NCBI RefSeq assembly: GCF_021532315.1 | Contig: NZ_JAKGAO010000026.1 | Span: 1 to 64,000, forward strand | Source of the DNA: Paenibacillus tarimensis | GTDB taxonomy: Bacteria; Bacillota; Bacilli; Paenibacillales; Paenibacillaceae | Length of the DNA stretch: 64,000 bases | Reading direction: 5' to 3' | Shown here: in pieces, positions 9,252 through 19,114 of the stretch | Layout: each line of letters starts with the position of its first letter | Numbering within the stretch: position 1 is the stretch's first letter | Made by a program: the position numbers and the translations under genes | Notes under the pieces: model-generated | What the model was told of the DNA's origin: nothing | Database searches by the model: none | Seen by the model: only the letters and a program-made list of their open reading frames with translations

Positions 9252-9585
9252 TGTCTCCCCTATATCCTCCCATTCGGAAAAAAGCAAAAAACGCCGGGCT
9301 TCGCCGATCAGGCAGTGTAATTACGATAACCCTTAACACACTGCAGATCTTCCGAAGCGGGGCGGTTTAAGCACATTGCTCCGGTATTAAGCCTGGTTGC
9401 TGCTGCCGAACAGACGGATTGTCTCCTGAGCCACGATTGATCATCGCGCTCCGGGCCGGTGACAGGTATTTGCGTAGATCGCAAACACCGCAATCGCCGC
9501 TCAATACCTCACGGATTGCGTTCGTGCATGCACTTGGTTCTCGGCTGTTCAAGCCCGCTCCGTCTTGTCATCCTGAGATATTATA
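9252..9585 (-). promoter_or_regulatory. murA promoter and long leader
   Basis: A minus-strand extended -10, TGGTATAAT (TATAAT at 9580-9585), lies about 330 bases upstream of murA with no open frame of quality between. The leader holds nested inverted repeats: AGGTATT/AATACCT (9464-9470 with 9503-9509) and an overlapping TTTGCG/CGCAAA (9469-9474 with 9480-9485), which exclude each other in part. I know no RNA family that matches. Promoter moderate; regulatory function inferred only. Confidence 0.4.
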
Positions 9586-9692
9586 CCACACTGGGACAGG
9601 TTGTGGTAATGACCTTTCTAATGTACAAATAGTGCTAAAAACCATCTGCCCATCCGTATACGCTAACATAAGCATTCCGCAATCAGGACAAG

Positions 9693-9718
9693 AAAAAACG
9701 GGTCCTGGTCAGGACCCG
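9693..9718 (-). terminator. terminator overlapping the end of spo0F
   Basis: Minus-strand hairpin CGGGTCCTG-AC-CAGGACCCG then six T. The 5' arm is made by the last codons of spo0F and its TGA, so the stop codon lies within the hairpin. Confidence 0.85.
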
Positions 9719-10107
9719 ATTGCATAACGATTATTTGACTCGCCACCACGGAGCTGCATATTCACGGCCATTCTCATTTCATCAATATCAAATGGCTTCG
9801 TGAAGTGCATCAAAGCACCCAGCTCGGTCGCTTCCTTAATCATGTCAAGCTCGCCGTAGGCCGTCATCATGATGACCTTGATATCACGGTTAATAGCCTT
9901 CACATGCTTCAGGATTTCCAGTCCGTCCATACCCGGTATCTTCATGTCCAGCAGGACAAGGTCCGGGGATTCGTTGCGGACGATTTCCAGAGCCAGCTTC
10001 CCATTGGAAGCTTGAAAGGTTGTGTACCCTTCACTGCTGAACACTTCCATAAGCAAAATCCGAATCCCGTTCTAATCGTCAACAATTAATACTTTATTAT
10101 TATCCAA
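9709..10107 (-). pseudogene. spo0F: spo0F, sporulation phosphorelay protein, interrupted by TAG at codon 12
   Basis: Single-domain response regulator that passes phosphate from the sporulation kinases to Spo0B. The full frame would be 132 residues: TTG start at 10107 with GGAGG eight bases upstream, MDNNKVLIVDD, then TAG (10074-10072), then [11 protein letters not shown] and so on. The rest is intact: acidic pair D10-D11, phosphorylation site D54 (LLDMKIPG), T82 and K104 (FTKPFD). Other Spo0F proteins have Gln at residue 12, so a single C-to-T change (CAG to TAG) explains the stop. Re-initiation at codons 18 or 20 would lose strand beta-1 and the acidic pair, giving an inactive protein. Either the strain is blocked at the start of sporulation, or it suppresses amber codons, or the base is a sequencing error. 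The frame shows no further decay. Confidence 0.88.
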
Positions 10108-10240
10108 CGAAAAAACCTCCCACACTGAGCACAGCCCAAAAGCCGTTTGGACAACTCATATCCTGATGGGTACATATTCGCGATTGGCATTTATAATCCT
10201 GCAACTTTGGAAAAAAAGTCCTTTTCTTAACGCGTTTATC

Positions 10241-12010
<1,770 letters not shown>

Positions 12011-12090
12011 TTAACTATAGCGGCAGACACTAGCATAGGTCATACCATTGAATAAATAAGGAGCCGAACGCCCTTGCAACAAGCATGTAA

Positions 12091-12128
12091 AAATAAAAAA
12101 AGTGACACCCGTAGCCACGGGGCACTTT
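12091..12128 (-). terminator. terminator between rpoE and pyrG
   Basis: Minus-strand hairpin AAAGTG-CCCCGT...ACGGGT-GTCACTTT followed by seven T and ATT. It separates rpoE from pyrG; the pyrG promoter must lie in 11998-12090, where I see only weak candidates. Confidence 0.85.
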
Positions 12129-12228
12129 ATCTAATCGCTTCTATTTGTTGAGCAAATCTTAAGCCCATGCAATAGTTTACTCTGTCGCTTGTCCCCTGTC
12201 AAGAGAAGGAAGCACAGATTATAAACAG

Positions 12229-12272
12229 GCAGACAGGCGCCTCTTGTTCATAAGCCAAGGGCTCCTGTCTGC
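12229..12272 (-). repeat. long hairpin just after rpoE
   Basis: Inverted repeat GCAGACAGG / CCTGTCTGC (9 bp) with a further GCC-CTTG / CAAG-GGC inner stem and a nine-base loop, only 16 bases after the rpoE stop codon. There is no T-run, so it is not a classic terminator; it may stabilise the rpoE mRNA 3' end or assist the terminator at 12091-12128. Confidence 0.5.
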
Positions 12273-12288
12273 AGCTGTCAGAAGGACC

Positions 12289-12852
12289 TTACCGGTCGCT
12301 GTCGTTATCCGTATCTTCTTCATCGGAATCATCCGAATCCTCGCTGTCTTCCTCATCCAGCGTATCTTCATCGATATCCTCTTCCTCGATCTCGACGTCC
12401 TCGTCCACTTCATTCTCATCTTCGGATTCCGAGAATATATCCTCCCGATCCTCGTCAAAGAGGTCGAAGTCCTCTTCATCCGCTGTATAGGTTTCTTCCT
12501 CTTCATCCGCGTACAGCTCTTCTTCATCATCGTCATCATCGTTAATGATACGAGGACGCTTGGCGTTGCTGACTGGATCCTCGGAACGCTCTACCGGATA
12601 CCAGCGCTTAAGCCCCCACATATTGCTGCCTACGCAAGCGAAGCGGCCGTCAATATTAATCTCCGTATATACTTGAGCGATCACATCGTTGATTTGTTCG
12701 GCGGACAAGCCGCGAATTTTGGCGATCTCCATCATTAAATCCCGGTAATACAACGGGGTATTGATCGACTTCAGCACCTCGAAGGCAAGGTCGACCATCG
12801 GCATTTCCTGCACCCGTTCGGGATCAAGTTTCAAGTTGATCTCGCTGGCCAT
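12289..12852 (-). CDS. rpoE: RNA polymerase delta subunit
   Basis: Firmicute-specific RNA polymerase subunit of 186 residues that speeds recycling of the enzyme and alters promoter choice. The first ~85 residues are the folded HARE-HTH domain (MVDLAFEVLKSINTPLYYRDLM, ending MWGLKRWYP); from about residue 105 to the end the chain is almost only Asp, Glu and Ser, the disordered acidic tail typical of delta. The ATG at 12852 has AGAGGA eight bases upstream; an upstream in-frame start adds 12 residues without family similarity. Confidence 0.96.
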   Translation of the reverse strand: MASEINLKLDPERVQEMPMVDLAFEVLKSINTPLYYRDLMMEIAKIRGLSAEQINDVIAQVYTEINIDGRFACVGSNMWGLKRWYPVERSEDPVSNAKRPRIINDDDDDEEELYADEEEETYTADEEDFDLFDEDREDIFSESEDENEVDEDVEIEEEDIDEDTLDEEDSEDSDDSDEEDTDNDSDR

Positions 12853-13227
12853 AGGACACATCCTCTCACGCAAAATCTTCTGCGGCATACATATTTCTAT
12901 CCATTATCAACCTATAGTAAACCCTATTTCCGGTAAAAAAGCAAGCTTCTATTCCGTCCCCGGATCAGCCAGCTTGTCCGCGCAGAAACATGGGATGAGA
13001 GCGGGCAGCCCCGCTCCCGCTCCCTGACTGTATCCTGTCCCGACGGACCAACGTTAAGATCGCCCGAAAGCCCAGTGAAGACTGGACTCCTCTTCATCCT
13101 ATGTTCACAAAGGCAAATTGACACGGCAAGCTGCCTATTTCACGTAAAAAAAGGCGACTACTCATGCAGCATCGTCCCGGTCTTCATAGTATAGTTCAGC
13201 ATGTTCCACCGGGAGGGGACGCTACAC
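12853..13227. other. divergent intergenic region rpoE / subtilase
   Basis: About 375 bases without a convincing gene. It must hold the promoters of both neighbours. Visible are a TTGACA on the plus strand near 13119 with no good -10 partner and a perfect GAGCGGG-CAGC-CCCGCTC hairpin at 12999-13016; I see nothing else I can defend. Confidence 0.4.
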
Positions 13228-14376
13228 TTGGACATCCACAACCTGATCCGCTGGCTTCACGAAGCGGCCATTCATGGCCCGTATGACAAAAAACAGCGCA
13301 GCATTCTTCGTTTTCAGCATCGCTATGATTACAAACGTTTCTTGCGGGAATGGTCGAAGGAAGTCCCGCGCCACCCCAAGCTGAAGAGGATTCGCGAAAT
13401 GCGGATCATTCATGCCCTATCATGCCCAATGCCTGCCGGCGAGCTGCCGGCAAAGCTGTCGAGCCTGTTCGCACTGGAAGCCGACCCGCGCATTACCGTG
13501 CACGCCTCCATACGCAAGCCCGCCCAGGACCGCGGCATCCCATGGGGAATCCAGCAGATCAAAGCGCCGGCCGCTTGGCGGACAACGACTGGACACCGGG
13601 TTAAAATCGGGGTGATCGATACCGGTGTTGATTTTAACCATCCTGATCTTCAGCACTCGCTGGCCAGGGGTATTAACCTGATTACACGCAGTATGCTGCC
13701 GCATGATGATAATGGCCACGGCACCCATATCGCCGGCACGATCGCTGCAGCCAACCGGCTTCACGGCATGATCGGTGTAGCCCCGCGGGCCATTGTCCAT
13801 CCCGTTAAGGCATTTGATCACAACGGAAGCGCTTATGTCTCAGATATTATCCTCGGAATTGATTGGTGTGTCCGGAACCGGATGGATTTAATCAATATGA
13901 GCTTTGGCATGAAGACCCGGAGTCAGGCACTTCTTACAGCAGTCACCAATGCTTATAACGCAGGCGTTATTATCGTCGCTTCCTCCGGCAATGACGGGAA
14001 ACGGCAGTCTGTCGACTACCCGGCCCGGTTTCCTCAGACAGTCGCCGTAGGTGCCACGACCCGAAACCGCCGCATCGCGCCATTCAGCAACCGGGGGGCC
14101 AAGATCGACATCTATGCGCCCGGGGACAAGATAATCTCTTCCTGGCTTAATGGGCGGTACAATGAGATGAGCGGCACCTCCATGGCGACCTCTCATGTCG
14201 CCGGTGCCATTGCCCTGCTGCTGGCAAAGCATCCTGGCCTTTCTCCTGCCGAAATCAAAGCAATCCTGAGGCGCTCCACCCAGCCCATTAGAGGTACGAG
14301 GAGTTCAAAAATCACAAAAGCCCCCCGGGCAGGGGAGCTTGATGTTATTCGGATGCTGCACGCCGCAGATAAATAA
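13228..14376 (+). CDS. subtilisin-like serine protease without signal peptide
   Basis: S8 family protease of 382 residues. The catalytic triad is complete: Asp131 (IGVIDTG), His164 (NGHGTHIAG), Ser318 (SGTSMAT), with the oxyanion Asn in ASSGND. About 100 residues precede the catalytic domain, basic and helical (QRSILRFQHRYDYKRFLREW), without signal peptide or membrane segment; so it is either intracellular, like AprX of B. subtilis, or exported by an unknown route. I choose TTG at 13228 because GGGAGGGG stands nine bases upstream; an ATG at 13201 lies before that site. A terminator overlaps its last codons. Substrate unknown. Confidence 0.88.
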   Translation: MDIHNLIRWLHEAAIHGPYDKKQRSILRFQHRYDYKRFLREWSKEVPRHPKLKRIREMRIIHALSCPMPAGELPAKLSSLFALEADPRITVHASIRKPAQDRGIPWGIQQIKAPAAWRTTTGHRVKIGVIDTGVDFNHPDLQHSLARGINLITRSMLPHDDNGHGTHIAGTIAAANRLHGMIGVAPRAIVHPVKAFDHNGSAYVSDIILGIDWCVRNRMDLINMSFGMKTRSQALLTAVTNAYNAGVIIVASSGNDGKRQSVDYPARFPQTVAVGATTRNRRIAPFSNRGAKIDIYAPGDKIISSWLNGRYNEMSGTSMATSHVAGAIALLLAKHPGLSPAEIKAILRRSTQPIRGTRSSKITKAPRAGELDVIRMLHAADK

Positions 14377-14395
14377 CTGCGGCATGCAGCTTTTT
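14355..14395 (+). terminator. terminator overlapping the end of the subtilase gene
   Basis: Hairpin GCTGC-AC-GCCGCAG...CTGCGGC-AT-GCAGC followed by five T. Its 5' arm codes for the last residues of the protease and the TAA is in the loop. Confidence 0.85.
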
Positions 14396-14415
14396 ATATC
14401 AGCCCGATAATTATC

Positions 14416-16092
14416 TTACATACGTTCTGGAGCGGATACACCAACAAGACGCAGCACGTTGGCCAATACCGTTCTCACTGCATCAAGCAGAGCTAGCCGC
14501 GCGGCTGTCTGCTCCGCGTCCTCGGTAATAACCCGTTCAGCCTTGTAGTAGCTGTGGAACTGGGCAGCCAGCTCATACAGGTAGCGGATCAGACGGTGAG
14601 GCGCGTACTGGGCTGCGGCATCCTCGATTTCCTGCGGCAGTTCACCAAGCTTGCGAATCAGATCAAATTCCGCTTCCGTGGCAAGCTTCGACAGATTCGC
14701 CTTGCTGTGATCCACAGTCAAGCTCTGCTCCTCCGCCTGCCTGAAGATGCTGCAGATCCGCGCATGAGCATACTGTACGTAGAAGACGGGGTTCTCGTTG
14801 GACGTCGAAATCGCCAGGTCCATATCAAAATCCAGATGAGAGTCCATACTGCGCATGGTGAAGAAGTAACGGATGGCATCCACGCCTACCTCCTCCATCA
14901 GGTCCTCCATCGTGACGGCCTTGCCTGTCCGCTTGGACATCTTGACCTTCTCGCCATTCTGGAAGAGGCTGACCATCTGCGCAATAAGGACCGTAAGCTT
15001 CTCGGGATCATTGCCAAGCGCTGCCATAGCCGCCTTCACACGAGGGATATAGCCGTGATGGTCTGCACCCCAGATATTAATCATCCGGTCAAAGCCCCGG
15101 CCGTATTTATCCATGTGGTAAGCGATATCCGGCGTCAGATAGGTATATGAGCCGTCGTTCTTCACCAGCACCCGGTTCTTGTCGTCGCCATACTGCATCG
15201 TGGACAACCAGGTCGCGCCCTCTTCCTCATAAACCATCCCGCGGCCGCGCAGCGCCTCAAGCGCCTGCTCCACTTTTCCGTTCTCATAGAGGGAGGTTTC
15301 ACTGAACCATTCATCGAATGCCACGCGGAATTTGCCCAGGTCGCGCTTGATTTTATCCAGCTCACGCTCCAGACCATACGAACGGAAGAAGGTAAACCGC
15401 TCATCCTCCGGCATCGCCAGCAGCCTGTCTCCCTCCGCTTCTACGAGCGCCTTCGCGAATCCGATAATATCTTCCCCGAAGTAGCCGTCCTCCGGCATCT
15501 CCGCTTCCTGGCCAAGCTGCTGCTTATAACGGGCCTCTATGGATTTCGCCAAATTCGCGACCTGGTTGCCCGCATCATTAATATAGTATTCTCTCGTCAC
15601 CTTATAGCCGGCAAAGTCAAGCACATTGCACAGCGCGTCTCCAACTGCCGCACCCCTGGCATGGCCCAGATGAAGGCTGCCTGTCGGATTCGCACTGACG
15701 AACTCAACCTGCACACGCTGGCCTCCGCCAACCTGTACACGTCCGTAGTTCTCGCCTGCTGCCAGCACTTCCCCAATGACCGGGTAGAGATAGCTTTTGT
15801 CGAGCCTGAAGTTAATGAAGCCAGGTCCCGCAATTTCCGCCGATTCAATGGAGGCCGACGACTTATCCAGATGTTCAATAATAGATTCGGCAATCTGGCG
15901 CGGATTACGCTTGGCCAGCTTCGTCAACTGCATTGCCGCATTGGTTGCGAGATCGCCATGGCTCTTATCCTTCGGCACCTCAATGACGAATACCGGCAGC
16001 TCTTCACGCTGAACCAGGCCCGCCGCCACCACCGCATCTGCGATGGCCGCTTTCAGTTGTTGATGGAATTGTTCCAGTATATTGACACTCAT
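14416..16092 (-). CDS. argS: arginyl-tRNA synthetase (Bacillus type)
   Basis: Class I synthetase of 558 residues that charges tRNA-Arg. It has the N-terminal Add-1 domain contacting the tRNA D-loop, the HIGH-type motif HLGH (141-144) in [15 protein letters not shown], a KMSKR loop (384-388), and the C-terminal anticodon-binding domain with the usual end [16 protein letters not shown] at 16092 has GGGAGG ten bases upstream and is five bases after the ywiB stop, so the two are co-translated as in B. subtilis. A second, different ArgRS lies just upstream. Confidence 0.95.
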   Translation of the reverse strand: MSVNILEQFHQQLKAAIADAVVAAGLVQREELPVFVIEVPKDKSHGDLATNAAMQLTKLAKRNPRQIAESIIEHLDKSSASIESAEIAGPGFINFRLDKSYLYPVIGEVLAAGENYGRVQVGGGQRVQVEFVSANPTGSLHLGHARGAAVGDALCNVLDFAGYKVTREYYINDAGNQVANLAKSIEARYKQQLGQEAEMPEDGYFGEDIIGFAKALVEAEGDRLLAMPEDERFTFFRSYGLERELDKIKRDLGKFRVAFDEWFSETSLYENGKVEQALEALRGRGMVYEEEGATWLSTMQYGDDKNRVLVKNDGSYTYLTPDIAYHMDKYGRGFDRMINIWGADHHGYIPRVKAAMAALGNDPEKLTVLIAQMVSLFQNGEKVKMSKRTGKAVTMEDLMEEVGVDAIRYFFTMRSMDSHLDFDMDLAISTSNENPVFYVQYAHARICSIFRQAEEQSLTVDHSKANLSKLATEAEFDLIRKLGELPQEIEDAAAQYAPHRLIRYLYELAAQFHSYYKAERVITEDAEQTAARLALLDAVRTVLANVLRLVGVSAPERM

Positions 16093-16097
16093 TGCCT

Positions 16098-16532
16098 TTA
16101 TTCCTCCCGTAAAGTAAGCCTGATTTGAAATTGTCCGGCATGCTCCCCGCTTAACCAGAGCTCGTAGCGCCACTCCATGGTGATGGGCAGAAGAGCTTCC
16201 GGCGGAGCAGCCACAGTCAGATAAGTGGTCTCCGTCTCTATCCGAAAATCAGCCAAGTCTGAGCGGTATGCACCGCCTGTCCGCCTCCCGGCGACAAAGG
16301 ATTGCTCGCTCTCAACCGCTCCCCGCCGAATCAGCTTCAGCTCCTGGCCATCCCACCGGATCGTCGTCCCTACAGTTGCGCCCTCCCCGCCTTGCTCCTG
16401 CTCATCGTAACGTATAAAGATGGATTTCGGTTTGTTGTACAGCAGTCCGGTGTGGCGGGTTATGGTCGGAGATGCGCCTTCCTGGCTGCTCTCCAGCACA
16501 ATCCGGACGGGAACCGCACTGCCTGTCTGCAT
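16098..16532 (-). CDS. ywiB: YwiB family protein (DUF1934)
   Basis: Protein of 144 residues of the DUF1934 family, predicted small beta-barrel (calycin-like) of unknown role. Alternating beta pattern with [17 protein letters not shown] in the first half and [13 protein letters not shown] near the C-terminus is typical. The ATG at 16532 follows AGGTGA by seven bases. The gene is usually placed directly before argS in Bacillales, as here with a five-base gap; this suggests shared expression but says nothing firm about function. Confidence 0.88.
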   Translation of the reverse strand: MQTGSAVPVRIVLESSQEGASPTITRHTGLLYNKPKSIFIRYDEQEQGGEGATVGTTIRWDGQELKLIRRGAVESEQSFVAGRRTGGAYRSDLADFRIETETTYLTVAAPPEALLPITMEWRYELWLSGEHAGQFQIRLTLREE

Positions 16533-16602
16533 GTCATGTTCACCTGTCCTTATTATAAATCGGCCGTATCTCACCGCTGCCCGCTAGCGGTTCCGGCGGG
16601 TG

Positions 16603-18303
16603 TTACAGCTTCGCAACCGCCCGGATACCGAGCAGCTCAAGACCCTGCTTAAGAACGGAAGCCACTCCCGCCGTCAGCAGCAGCCGGGCCTGCGTCTGTT
16701 CGGGATCGGTCCCGATAATAGTTTCATGCTGATAAAAGCGGTTGAACTGCCGTGCCAGTCTTAACAGATAGGCTGCCAGAAGCGACGGCTCGTTCATCTG
16801 CAGGGCAACTTGGACCGCATCCGGAAACCCGTTCAACCGCTTAAGACATTCCCAAGCCAGCCGCCCTGACAATGCGGACGGATCAGGCTGTGCGGATAGT
16901 TCGGCCTGACTGCGCATCCTCGTTCCCGTCTCCAGCAGTCCCATTGCCTTGGCATACGTATACTGCATATGCAGACCCGTCTCTCCATCGATACGAAGCA
17001 CATCATCCAGGGAAAACTCAATCTCCTCTGTCCGCTCCTGTTTCAGATCACTGAAGACAATGGAGCCTATACCCAGCGCTTCGGCCGACTGTCTATGAAG
17101 AAGGGCATCCGGATTGCTGCCGGCAACAATACGCTCTGCCTTGGCAACTGCTTCATCCAGGACATCATTCAGGAAGATAACCTGCCCTCTTCGGATCGAT
17201 GTCTGCCTGCCCTGAAACTTCATCTGTCCGAATGCAACGTGCTCACACCTCTCCGCCAGCCCTGGATCCAGCTCCGACAAAACCGCAAACACCTGGCGGA
17301 AATGAGTGGACTGTTCGATTCCGACAACGTACAGCAGGCGGTCTGCTCCAAGCTCTTCCTTGCGGTACAGCGCAGCGGCAAGATCACGAAGCGAATACTC
17401 TGTCGTGCCATCCGCCTTTAGAATCGGGCAGGGCGGCAGCCCCAGATGGTCAAGCCGGACAACAGTCCGCCCGTCCAGCTCTTCCAGCAGCCCCTTATCC
17501 TTCAGGCGGCTAACGACTTCCACAATCCGATCCTTGTAGAAGCTCTCTCCCATTACGTGATCGAAGGTTACACCGAGCCTCTCATACACCCGGTCAAACT
17601 CATGAAGGCTGGCCTCTACGAAATAGGTACGAAGCGATTCCGCTTCAGCATCACCCTTCTCCAGCTTGCGGTACCATTCCCTTGCCTCCTCCGCCAGCTC
17701 CGGCTCCTCATCTACTGCTTCATGAAAATTGACATACAGCCGAAGGCTCTCCCGTACGGGGTCCTGCTGCAGACGTTCCATGACACCCCAGCGCTTAAAA
17801 GCCGCGATCAGCTTCCCAAAATGAGTTCCCCAATCACCGAGGTGATTGACGGTTATAACCTCATAACCGCTGAACCGGTACAGCTGGGCAAGCGCACCCC
17901 CAATCAGAGTAGAGCGCAGATGACCGACACCGAACGGCTTGGCGATATTGGGTGAAGATAGATCAATCACAACGCGTGTCCCTTCACCCAGGCGGCTGGA
18001 GCCAAAATCCGGCTGCAGGGCCTTCTCCAATATTCGTATAGACCAAACATGCGGGTTGAGATAAAGATGCAAATCAGGTCCCGAGGCTTCCACTCTCACT
18101 TCGCCAGATAACTGCCTCATCCGCATGGCAAGGTCAGATGCCGTCTGCTCCGGCGACTGCCCAAGCCGCTGAGCCAGCTCGCGGCATGGAAAAACCGCCT
18201 CTCCCTGCTCCGGCTTCTCAGGCCGCTTCAGCCGTGCTGCTATCTCCTCCAAGTCAAGCGGCACATAAGGTGCCAGATATTCGGCTGCTCCCTGAATCAG
18301 CAT
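16603..18303 (-). CDS. second arginyl-tRNA synthetase, divergent class, T-box controlled
   Basis: ArgRS paralogue of 566 residues, very different from the neighbour at 14416-16092. The HIGH region reads SPNIAKPFGVGHLRST, so the first His of the motif is Gly (GVGH, 125-130), and the KMSKS loop is replaced by GRQTSIRRGQVIFL. Both features recall the ArgRS class of lactic acid bacteria and eukaryotes rather than the Bacillus class. The C-terminal anticodon-binding domain (NRFYQHETIIGTDPEQTQARLLL) is intact. ATG at 18303 has GGGAGG seven bases upstream. A T-box leader with terminator directly upstream indicates induction by uncharged tRNA. It may be a back-up or resistance-type enzyme expressed under arginine starvation, or have altered activity. 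Confidence 0.9.
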   Translation of the reverse strand: MLIQGAAEYLAPYVPLDLEEIAARLKRPEKPEQGEAVFPCRELAQRLGQSPEQTASDLAMRMRQLSGEVRVEASGPDLHLYLNPHVWSIRILEKALQPDFGSSRLGEGTRVVIDLSSPNIAKPFGVGHLRSTLIGGALAQLYRFSGYEVITVNHLGDWGTHFGKLIAAFKRWGVMERLQQDPVRESLRLYVNFHEAVDEEPELAEEAREWYRKLEKGDAEAESLRTYFVEASLHEFDRVYERLGVTFDHVMGESFYKDRIVEVVSRLKDKGLLEELDGRTVVRLDHLGLPPCPILKADGTTEYSLRDLAAALYRKEELGADRLLYVVGIEQSTHFRQVFAVLSELDPGLAERCEHVAFGQMKFQGRQTSIRRGQVIFLNDVLDEAVAKAERIVAGSNPDALLHRQSAEALGIGSIVFSDLKQERTEEIEFSLDDVLRIDGETGLHMQYTYAKAMGLLETGTRMRSQAELSAQPDPSALSGRLAWECLKRLNGFPDAVQVALQMNEPSLLAAYLLRLARQFNRFYQHETIIGTDPEQTQARLLLTAGVASVLKQGLELLGIRAVAKL

Positions 18304-18333
18304 CGCATTCCCTCCCGTAGACTCTGTACTTGA

Positions 18334-18632
18334 GAAAATAAAGCCCCCGTCTCGTAAAGAGACGGAGGCTGTCCGTGGTGCCACTCTTCTGAAACACCGG
18401 CTGCAAGCAGCCAGCATTCCGCTCAAAGCCGGATAACGGACCGGTACCGGACTGACCTACTGGCCATCACAGGCGTTCGGAAAGCCGACTCACGGGCCCG
18501 CTTCCTCATCGCTGCCGCTCCGGCTTGCACCATCCCGGCTCGCTGCATTCGGCTTACGCAAAGAGTACTCTCCCGATCAATGTCGTTCACATCGTTCCAT
18601 GGGCCGCTGCCTGCAGGCAACGAAGTATTTGC
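18334..18632 (-). promoter_or_regulatory. T-box leader of the second argS
   Basis: Minus-strand leader with the T-box core AGTGGCACCACGG (18373-18386), which binds the free CCA end of uncharged tRNA, followed by the terminator AGCC-CCGTCTC...GAGACGG-GGGCT (18342-18370) and TTATTTT. Stem I elements are visible: GAGAGTACTC with the AGTA loop-E motif and GAGCCGGGATGGTG in the distal part. On the 3' side of stem I, GAA-CGC-C at 18478-18472 would place CGC (Arg) as specifier codon, which fits the gene; this assignment is by eye. Confidence 0.9.
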
Positions 18633-18637
18633 TATAT

Positions 18638-18667
18638 ATTATAGTCAACAATCTCCTCCAAAATCAA
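18638..18667 (-). promoter_or_regulatory. promoter of the T-box/argS2 transcript
   Basis: Minus-strand TTGATT (18662-18667), 18-base spacer, perfect TATAAT (18638-18643), starting transcription just before stem I of the T-box. Confidence 0.7.
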
Positions 18668-18699
18668 GCCGGGGCCGGCAGTTTCGCCCGCGGGTGGAA

Positions 18700-18746
18700 A
18701 AACGAAAGCGGACAATGCGCAGCCCTTTGGGCTTGCCACTGTCCGC
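18700..18746 (-). terminator. terminator downstream of manganese catalase region
   Basis: Minus-strand hairpin GCGGACA...TGTCCGC with a CCC/GGG inner stem and the tail TTTCGTTTTT. It ends minus-strand transcription before the T-box promoter. Confidence 0.75.
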
Positions 18747-18777
18747 AATATAAGCTTTCTTATTCCGTACTGCATCC

Positions 18778-18930
18778 TTATCTATGCTGGGAGCTGGCTA
18801 AAACCGGCATCCGGCCATCCTTGTCCATTTCGCCAGTTCTGGGTACACGGTGAAGTCCCCGACCTGCTTCTTGCGAAGGCAGGGAGGAAATCGCTACAAC
18901 AAGGCTTGACAAATAGTTTCTCAGCTTCAT
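18778..18930 (-). CDS. possible 50-residue peptide of unknown function
   Basis: Short open frame starting ATG with AGGAGG nine bases upstream, the strongest reason to list it. The product begins MKLRNYLSSLVVAISSL, a short basic and hydrophobic N-terminus, and continues hydrophilic to a final SSQHR. A TATAAT is present upstream near 19035-19042 (minus). It lies between the large palindrome after the catalase gene and the terminator at 18700-18746. It could be a small membrane or exported peptide, or simply the 3' region of the catalase transcript; no homologue is known to me. Confidence 0.3.
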   Translation of the reverse strand: MKLRNYLSSLVVAISSLPSQEAGRGLHRVPRTGEMDKDGRMPVLASSQHR

Positions 18931-19051
18931 CCCGGGATCCCTCCTGTTCTCCACTTACGTATTGTTCTGTAATTTCCATTACCCCTGTGTGACTGCTTCT
19001 GAAACCTGCCAGCCGTATAAATTACATTATTTAGCCATTATACGGTGATAA

Positions 19052-19091
19052 GCCTCCTGCTGCATGGAGATCTCTCCATGCGTCAGGAGGC
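19052..19091. repeat. 40-base near-perfect palindrome after the catalase gene
   Basis: Arms GCCTCCTG / CAGGAGGC and, inside a two-base mismatch, GCATGGAGA / TCTCCATGC with almost no loop. It starts 24 bases after the catalase stop. Without a T-run on either strand it is not a normal terminator; as RNA it would be a very stable rod, as DNA a cruciform or a binding site. Confidence 0.6.
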
Positions 19092-19114
19092 TGTACAAGA
19101 TTTACTGCAGCGCT

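Noticed and set aside
9709-10056. spo0F as a shorter functional gene starting at TTG 10056
   Set aside because: There is no ribosome site before it and the product would lack strand beta-1 and both acidic pocket residues.
18782-18979. 65-codon frame on the minus strand after catalase
   Set aside because: Its start has no ribosome site; a different frame at 18778-18930 has AGGAGG and was listed instead at low confidence.
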